Shown here: one piece after another, positions 58,790 through 64,000 of the stretch | Numbering within the stretch: the first letter of the stretch is position 1 | Layout: every line of letters begins with the position of its first letter | Source: Moritella yayanosii | Lineage (GTDB): Bacteria > Pseudomonadota > Gammaproteobacteria > Enterobacterales > Moritellaceae | Reading direction: 5' to 3' | DNA length: 64,000 nucleotides | Assembly (NCBI RefSeq): GCF_900465055.1 | Contig: NZ_LS483250.1 | Span: forward strand, 2,418,001 to 2,482,000 | Position numbers and translations under genes: made by a program | Notes under the pieces: model-generated | Databases searched by the model: none | Seen by the model: the letters and a program-made list of their open reading frames with translations, nothing else | Told to the model about the DNA's origin: nothing

Positions 58790-60426
58790 TTTTCCTCCGG
58801 AAGATGTGTTGCCACATTCAATTTAGGCACAGTACTATCAGCATAATGGACCACGGTCATCATAGTTTGAGGCCCCACAATACCATCGGCACTTAAGCCC
58901 GACTGCTGCTGAAAGCGCATCACTTTTTTCATTAATGGCCAATCAAATCTCGCCCCTGACGCAGCTTGCTCACCGAGTGCAGCACTGATGTTTCGATCTA
59001 ACCAACGAATTAATTCACCTTTATCATTTTCCTTTAAGCTATTTTTAAAACGACTTGGCGCGGTCCAAAATAAGGTAAAATCACCACTCCAGTATTGTTC
59101 AAACCAGGCTTGGCTCACCAGTATATGACTGCTGCTTAATTGTAGTTCCACCCCCAATGGCGTAATACTCAGTAAGGTCGCGTAATAGCCGTCACCTAAA
59201 TTATCGAACAGGCGTACCACCGCAGGTAAATTATATTGCACTAACTCAGCATAATTACCTTGGCGCTGCAAACAACGCAAGCTGGCATATTTGGCATTAC
59301 GGCAAGTGGCATTGTTCAAGGCAATGTCGTAACCCCACTCTTTATATAAAAACTGTGTTGCGGTGCTGCGTTGTCGCGCCGATTTAATATCAGTGAATAA
59401 GGCTTTGTCAGACATCACCTCATTACGAGCACGCGCTAACTGAGTATCTGTGTTAGTCGTGACGATGATAGGGGTTACCTTGCCAGCTTGTGTGACAGCA
59501 GCGTCATCCTCAACAAAATTAAACAGCCCAAACTGAAAGCCAGTGATCACCAACCCAAGACATACTGTTACGGCAAGTGCCGCTAAACGCTGCGCGTTTT
59601 TGTGGGTCTTAACCGGCGTGGTGATAGCGACAGCTGTAACCGCGGCTTGAATATGCTGAGAGGTGATTTTATCGTTTCTCGTTTTGAACGCATAATAAAG
59701 TGCTTTATCACAAACAAGGTTCACCAAACGGGGAACCCCAGCGGTATGTCGGTGAATGAGTTTTAATATTTTGCGACTAAATAACCCCGGATTACCCGAT
59801 GCAATACTTAACCGATAAGCGACATAACTGACCAGTTCTAATTCTGTTAAAGGCAATAAATGATAACGCGCAGTAATACGTTGCGCGAGTTGGCGTAACT
59901 CTGGTAGCTTTAGTTTTTGCTGTAATTCTGGCTGACCAATGAGGACGATATGTAGCAGTTTTTTGTGTTCAACATCGAGATTGGTTAATAACCGTAATTG
60001 CTCTAATGCCGCTGTTGATAATAACTGTGCTTCATCAATGATAACCACACAGGCTTTATCTTGCTGACAATTAGCTAACAGAAAATGATGCAATAAATCG
60101 AACAGCACTTTTAAACTCAAATTATGCTGGTCATAATCAAGTTTAAATTCATCACACAAGATCGCTAATAATTCTAATTCACTGACTGCTGGATTATGGA
60201 TATAACCTACAACAGTCGTATTGGTGAGTTCTTGTATCAAGGCGCGCGATACCGTTGTTTTCCCCGTTCCGACTTCACCAGTCAACATGATAAAACCACC
60301 CGCACCTTGTAACCCATAGGTCAGGTGCGTTAGTGCTTCTTTATGCCGGTCACTCATATAAAAAAAACGGGGATCGGGCGCAATAGAGAAAGGCATTTCT
60401 TTTAAATGAAAAAACTCAGTATACAT
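58786..60426 (-). CDS. exeA: type II secretion ATPase ExeA/GspA with peptidoglycan-binding domain
   Basis: A 546-aa inner-membrane protein. It has an AAA ATPase with GEVGTGKTT at 50-58 and VVIIDEAQLL, a single membrane segment around 285-305, and a periplasmic part ending in a peptidoglycan-binding type 1 domain (RFQQQSGLSADGIVGPQTM). ExeA multimerises on peptidoglycan and lets the secretin through. Length equals Aeromonas ExeA (547 aa). First gene of exeAB. Confidence 0.92.
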   Translation of the reverse strand: MYTEFFHLKEMPFSIAPDPRFFYMSDRHKEALTHLTYGLQGAGGFIMLTGEVGTGKTTVSRALIQELTNTTVVGYIHNPAVSELELLAILCDEFKLDYDQHNLSLKVLFDLLHHFLLANCQQDKACVVIIDEAQLLSTAALEQLRLLTNLDVEHKKLLHIVLIGQPELQQKLKLPELRQLAQRITARYHLLPLTELELVSYVAYRLSIASGNPGLFSRKILKLIHRHTAGVPRLVNLVCDKALYYAFKTRNDKITSQHIQAAVTAVAITTPVKTHKNAQRLAALAVTVCLGLVITGFQFGLFNFVEDDAAVTQAGKVTPIIVTTNTDTQLARARNEVMSDKALFTDIKSARQRSTATQFLYKEWGYDIALNNATCRNAKYASLRCLQRQGNYAELVQYNLPAVVRLFDNLGDGYYATLLSITPLGVELQLSSSHILVSQAWFEQYWSGDFTLFWTAPSRFKNSLKENDKGELIRWLDRNISAALGEQAASGARFDWPLMKKVMRFQQQSGLSADGIVGPQTMMTVVHYADSTVPKLNVATHLPEEK

Positions 60427-60684
60427 CTATGATTATCATCCTGTAATTGATGCTTCACGTTAATCGCTAGACAAGCAAATGTCAAAAATAGGCGATGAAA
60501 ATACAATTTTATTCATGAATAAGTCGTCAGAAAACCATTAATCACCAACTTAAACTTAATAGCGGCAAGTTAATTACTACAATCAACAGCAAAGATCGAG
60601 TTTCTAAGCCGTTAAGGTATAATGAACAAATACCATGTATTTATCTTCAAGCCATTATTAAAGTAAAGTAACAGGGGTTGTTTA

Positions 60685-61854
60685 GTGCAAATATATTTAG
60701 TCGGCGGCGCGGTTCGTGACAAGTTATTATCTCTACCAGTAAAAGATAAAGATTTTGTTGTGGTGGGTGCAACGCCTGCAGAAATGCTTGCGCAAGGTTA
60801 CCAGCAAGTCGGTAAAGATTTTCCGGTATTTTTACACCCCAGCAGTAAACAAGAATATGCACTGGCACGTACCGAACGCAAAAGCGGTTCAGGTTATACC
60901 GGTTTCACTTGTTATGCTGCGCCAGATGTCACCCTAGAACAAGACCTAGTACGTCGAGATTTGACCATTAATGCCATGGTCGAAGATATGAACGGCCAAG
61001 TTATCGATCCGCTCAATGCGCGCGCTGATTTAGATAATCGATTACTGCGTCATATCTCTGAAAGCTTCAGTGAGGATCCATTACGCGTTTTGCGGGTTGC
61101 CCGTTTTGCCGCGCGTTTTCATCAGCTTGGTTTTACCATTGCCAAAGAAACACTGACATTGATGCAAGCGATGACACAAGCGGGTGATCTTGCCGAATTA
61201 ACCCCAGAGCGCGTATGGCAAGAAGTAGAAAAAACCTTATCCGCTGATAATCCAGACGTATTTTTTCAAGTACTCAGAGAGATAGGCGCATTGGCCGTTA
61301 TTCTACCAGAGCTCGATGCGCTCTTTAACTTAGCTGTAGAGAATAACGATACTAACGAGGATGACAGCACCAGTATCGGCCAGCAAGCCTTAACCCAGCT
61401 AAAACAATCAGCATCACTATCGACTGATTTAGCAGTCCGTTTTGCGGCTTTAATGCAGCAGCTAGATAACAACCAAATCAGTATTAAAGCACTCGCCAAA
61501 CGCTGTAAAGTACCGAATGAACATCGGGATTTAGCACTGCAAGTCAGTGCACAACAAGAAAATATTCATAACGCGCGGTCTTTAACACCCGTCGATATTA
61601 TCAGACTATTCGACAAGACCGATGCATGGCGTAAACCCGAACGTTTTCAGCAAATATTGTTGACCTGTTCAAGCAGCCAAGTCAGTAAATTAGTCGATGA
61701 ATATAAACCGACCCAATACCTGATGAAAATGCTGAATGCGGCTTGTGATGTCGCTGTACAACCTATCATTGCCGCCGGCTTCCGTGGAGCAGAGATCAAG
61801 CAGCAGTTAACCGCGCAACGTATTAGCACATTAACCGCATTACAATCTAGCTAA
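60685..61854 (+). CDS. cca: CCA-adding tRNA nucleotidyltransferase
   Basis: A 389-aa enzyme that builds or repairs the 3' CCA end of tRNAs. The start YLVGGAVRDKLL, the KDKDFVVVG catalytic Asp pair, RRDLTINAM and EDPLRVLRVARFAAR are diagnostic. The start is GTG at 60685 with AGGGG upstream. E. coli Cca (412 aa) has a C-terminal HD phosphohydrolase domain. Here the CHDLGKG metal site is replaced (MQQLDNN) and the domain is shorter, so the phosphatase activity is probably lost. Confidence 0.95.
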   Translation: MQIYLVGGAVRDKLLSLPVKDKDFVVVGATPAEMLAQGYQQVGKDFPVFLHPSSKQEYALARTERKSGSGYTGFTCYAAPDVTLEQDLVRRDLTINAMVEDMNGQVIDPLNARADLDNRLLRHISESFSEDPLRVLRVARFAARFHQLGFTIAKETLTLMQAMTQAGDLAELTPERVWQEVEKTLSADNPDVFFQVLREIGALAVILPELDALFNLAVENNDTNEDDSTSIGQQALTQLKQSASLSTDLAVRFAALMQQLDNNQISIKALAKRCKVPNEHRDLALQVSAQQENIHNARSLTPVDIIRLFDKTDAWRKPERFQQILLTCSSSQVSKLVDEYKPTQYLMKMLNAACDVAVQPIIAAGFRGAEIKQQLTAQRISTLTALQSS

Positions 61855-61880
61855 ACAGCCACACTCAAAACGCCGGATCA

Positions 61881-61915
61881 AAAAAGGCTGTCCTCCATCA
61901 GGTAACAGCCTTTTT
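61881..61915 (+). terminator. terminator of cca
   Basis: A perfect 11-bp stem (AAAAAGGCTGT / ACAGCCTTTTT) with a 13-nt loop. It also suits the convergent uppP transcript. Confidence 0.88.
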
Positions 61916-61951
61916 CTTATGCATTGCCGACTAATTTAATTCATTAGCGAG

Positions 61952-62806
61952 CTACAGCGCTTGGGTATAGATTAAATAGAACAGACCAGCGCCTAATAGT
62001 AGACGGTAGATAACAAACGGTAACATACCCACTTTTTCAAGGGTTTTCAAAAATACATGAATACAAGCAACCGCACTAAAGAAAGAAATAACAATACCTA
62101 AGCCCATCGCAAACCAATCAACAGCGCGAATAGTGGTAATGATCTCCCCCGCTTGCAAGGTTTCTACCACATCACCATACAGTACTAATTTCAGTGTTAA
62201 ATAACCACCCGCCATGGCGATAATCGGAATCGACATTAAGAATGAAAAACGCGCCGCGGCACTACGGCTCAGTCCTAACATCAAACCCGCCGTAATGGTC
62301 ACGCCCGAACGAGATGTCCCTGGGATCAGTGCTAACATTTGCGCAAAACCTATGATTAATGCACCTTTCCAACCGGTTTTGTACTCGTCTTTTATCTGCG
62401 TCGCATTGGCATCCGCCCACCATAGTAACAAGCCAAAGATGATCGTTGTCGTGGCTATCACAGTGATACTGCGTAGATATAACTCAATAAAATCTTTACC
62501 AAAGAAGCCAAAGAAGGCCGCAGGAATGGTTGCTAATAAAATACACCATGCCAACTGACTGTCTTTACTGTGTTGTTGTTTACATACTGAGTGTACCCAA
62601 GCAACGGCCATCGTGCCGACTTCGTCACGGAAATAAATAAGTACCGCTAATAATGTACCTATGTGTACAGCTACATCAAAAGCAAGACCTTGATCTTCCC
62701 AGCCTAATAATTGCGACGGTAAGATAAGGTGAGCAGAACTTGATACCGGTAAAAATTCAGTTAACCCCTGAATTAATGCCAAAACGATCACTTCCAACGT
62801 ACTCAT
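61952..62806 (-). CDS. uppP: undecaprenyl-diphosphatase
   Basis: A 284-aa inner-membrane phosphatase (BacA family) recycling the lipid carrier for peptidoglycan and other envelope polymers. The two active-site motifs [14 protein letters not shown] and [22 protein letters not shown] are intact, and about eight hydrophobic segments are present. It lies between cca and the folate genes, like bacA in E. coli. Its leader has the interleaved inverted repeats at 62851-62891. Confidence 0.95.
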   Translation of the reverse strand: MSTLEVIVLALIQGLTEFLPVSSSAHLILPSQLLGWEDQGLAFDVAVHIGTLLAVLIYFRDEVGTMAVAWVHSVCKQQHSKDSQLAWCILLATIPAAFFGFFGKDFIELYLRSITVIATTTIIFGLLLWWADANATQIKDEYKTGWKGALIIGFAQMLALIPGTSRSGVTITAGLMLGLSRSAAARFSFLMSIPIIAMAGGYLTLKLVLYGDVVETLQAGEIITTIRAVDWFAMGLGIVISFFSAVACIHVFLKTLEKVGMLPFVIYRLLLGAGLFYLIYTQAL

Positions 62807-62850
62807 TCATATTTCCTTTATTGTGATAATTAAAATAAATTAGTTTAAGC

Positions 62851-62891
62851 AAGGTTAATGCTTATCAGTCATATTAACCTTACTGATAAGC
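62851..62891 (-). promoter_or_regulatory. interleaved inverted repeats (A-B-A'-B') in the uppP leader
   Basis: AAGGTTAAT (62851-62859), GCTTATCAGT (62860-62869), a CAT spacer, ATTAACCTT (62873-62881) and ACTGATAAGC (62882-62891). The first pairs perfectly with the third and the second with the fourth. The order allows a pseudoknot or two mutually exclusive hairpins. It ends 44 bases before the uppP start and follows the folK stop by 18 bases. Confidence 0.6.
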
Positions 62892-62909
62892 GATTAACAA
62901 TGAACATAA

Positions 62910-63416
62910 TTAAGCTAGCTCAGTTATTTTCGGCCATTGCCACTCGGCTAATCTTAATACCTGTGTTGACTTGTCAAAATCACGCCATAATTCAGCCATG
63001 GATAATCCAGACACCGGATGGCGTAAATCGGGGGCGAGCTCGGAGAGAGGCCATAGCACAAAAGCGTGATAAAGAATTTCAGGGCGCGGTAAAACTGGGG
63101 GGGCAGATTGGATGATATTATCGAATAACAAGAGATCCAGATCTAACGTTCTCGGTGCATAACGACGATCAGTGGCTTTACGTCCATGTATGATCTCAAG
63201 ATCTTTTAAACACTGCATTAATTCGTGAATAGATAACGATGTGGTCAATTCCATCACTAAATTGTAATAATTATCACCGGTGCAATTAACCGCAGCACTT
63301 TCAAAAATTGGTGAAACACGACAATCATCAAACCGTTTATCCAGATCTTGCAGCGCATTCGCAACATGATATTCTTTATCAATGTTACTACCGATGCCGA
63401 TATACACTAAGGCCAT
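62910..63416 (-). CDS. folK: 2-amino-4-hydroxy-6-hydroxymethyldihydropteridine pyrophosphokinase
   Basis: A 168-aa HPPK of folate synthesis. YIGIGSNID at the start, and RRYAPRTLDLDLLLFD with the magnesium-binding Asp pair, followed by LPRPEILYHAFVLWPLSELAPDL, are diagnostic. It shares one base with the folB stop (TAATG), so the two are coupled. FolB makes its substrate. Confidence 0.95.
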   Translation of the reverse strand: MALVYIGIGSNIDKEYHVANALQDLDKRFDDCRVSPIFESAAVNCTGDNYYNLVMELTTSLSIHELMQCLKDLEIIHGRKATDRRYAPRTLDLDLLLFDNIIQSAPPVLPRPEILYHAFVLWPLSELAPDLRHPVSGLSMAELWRDFDKSTQVLRLAEWQWPKITELA

Positions 63417-63784
63417 TACGCTAACGTTCCATCACGCTGACCGCGTTCAATATACACACCGACAGTCGCAGCATTCGCCACCGCACCCGGTTTACTGAGT
63501 TTTAAGCTGATCCAAGGGATACCAAATGTCGTCATTAATAGCTCAGCCACTTGCTCAGCCATTGTTTCGACTAACTCAAAAATATTGTTTTGTGCAAAAT
63601 CTGTGACTAATTTAGCCACAGCTGAATAATCCAGCGCCTTAGTAATATCATCAGTCAGTGCTGAAGGGCGATTATCGTGGCCCATTTTTAAATCAAAGAC
63701 TAATCGTTGAATGATCTCTTTTTCCCAATCATATACACCGATCGTAGTAAAAACTTCCAATTTTTCAATAAATACAATGTCCAT
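63416..63784 (-). CDS. folB: dihydroneopterin aldolase
   Basis: A 122-aa enzyme that splits dihydroneopterin to 6-hydroxymethyl-dihydropterin. DIVFIEKLEVFTTIGVYDWEKE with the active-site Glu near residue 21, ALDYSAVAKLV and the C-terminal KLSKPGAVANAATVGVYIER are typical. It starts the folB-folK pair and is divergent from the probable plsY start. Confidence 0.95.
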   Translation of the reverse strand: MDIVFIEKLEVFTTIGVYDWEKEIIQRLVFDLKMGHDNRPSALTDDITKALDYSAVAKLVTDFAQNNIFELVETMAEQVAELLMTTFGIPWISLKLSKPGAVANAATVGVYIERGQRDGTLA

Positions 63785-63973
63785 GAACTCGTCCGTAATA
63801 AACTTGATAGAGGTCGGATACCCTAGCGAATAAAAAACGCGTATGATAGGTTTCTCAATTTTTATTTATATCCAAAATAAACTGCATAATTGTAAGCGGT
63901 ATGGCAGTACGCAATTTATTAATCGATATAATAATGCAATAATACAGCAAACCTAGAGAAGAATTAATCAGTA

Positions 63974-64000
63974 ATGACCCTATTGAGCTTAATCTTTATC
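63974..64000 (+). CDS. plsY: start of plsY (partial, cut by window end)
   Basis: Only nine codons are present (MTLLSLIFI), preceded by AGAAG. The hydrophobic start and the position opposite folB match the glycerol-3-phosphate acyltransferase gene plsY, which is divergent from folB in E. coli. Rests mainly on synteny. Confidence 0.5.

Overview
The window looks like chromosomal DNA of a marine gammaproteobacterium, A+T-rich by eye. Gene order repeatedly matches the E. coli map: gpt/pepD divergent, rcsF-trmO with proS nearby, rplU-rpmA-obgE divergent from ispB, yjeT beside purA, trmN6 near srmB, and cca/uppP/folB next to a probable plsY start. The proteins suggest the Vibrio/Shewanella/Moritella group, and Moritella is my best guess. 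The genus is inferred from style and synteny, not from a database search.

Layout. 0.1-3.3 kb: gpt, pepD, a 264-bp inverted-repeat element and a small secreted helical protein. 3.3-9.2 kb: cysJIH (sulfite/PAPS reduction), an enoyl-CoA isomerase and a small conserved protein. 9.2-19.3 kb: ilvIH, a GGDEF-EAL protein, an acyl-CoA ligase, an unlisted 49-aa ORF, leuAB without leuCD, and a PilZ protein. 19.5-23.3 kb: TPP riboswitch, thiBPQ, yihD. 23.5-31.3 kb: a decayed membrane-protein locus, a lipoprotein, a PIN-PhoH protein, a TPR protein, a UbiA-like protein, RidA, a GNAT acetyltransferase, a solute-binding protein, rcsF-trmO and a gene stub. 31.3-39 kb: a muramidase-like lipoprotein, proS, a lipoprotein, a patatin, a Kef-type antiporter and a GGDEF protein. 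39-44.6 kb: a zinc-export locus (SmtB-like repressor, HD protein, ZntA-like ATPase, probable operator) and a purine permease with a structured leader. 44.6-52.1 kb: obgE, rpmA, rplU, ispB, purA, yjeT, brnQ, trmN6. 52.1-55.1 kb: an AraC/methyltransferase/LysE cassette flanked by a partial duplication of an inverse-autotransporter barrel gene. 55.4-64 kb: srmB, a large CsrB-type RNA locus, a nitronate monooxygenase remnant, exeAB, cca, uppP, folK, folB and the first codons of plsY.

The most unusual item is at about 56.8-57.43 kb. Nine near-identical 50-bp units read on the minus strand as a CsrA-sequestering RNA. Each unit carries four GGA motifs, two of them in hairpin loops. One hairpin stem occurs in two linked variants that keep the pairing only in minus-strand RNA. 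A promoter-like sequence, distal dyad half-sites and a terminator frame it. Other non-coding signals are interleaved inverted repeats (A-B-A'-B') in the uppP leader, a hairpin enclosing the thiB ribosome site and GTG start below the TPP riboswitch, and a two-part stem in the purine permease leader. Several genes (AraC, methyltransferase, a PepSY-like gene, an acyltransferase stub) seem to have lost internal or terminal segments, suggesting deletion-driven decay of accessory genes between conserved housekeeping blocks.
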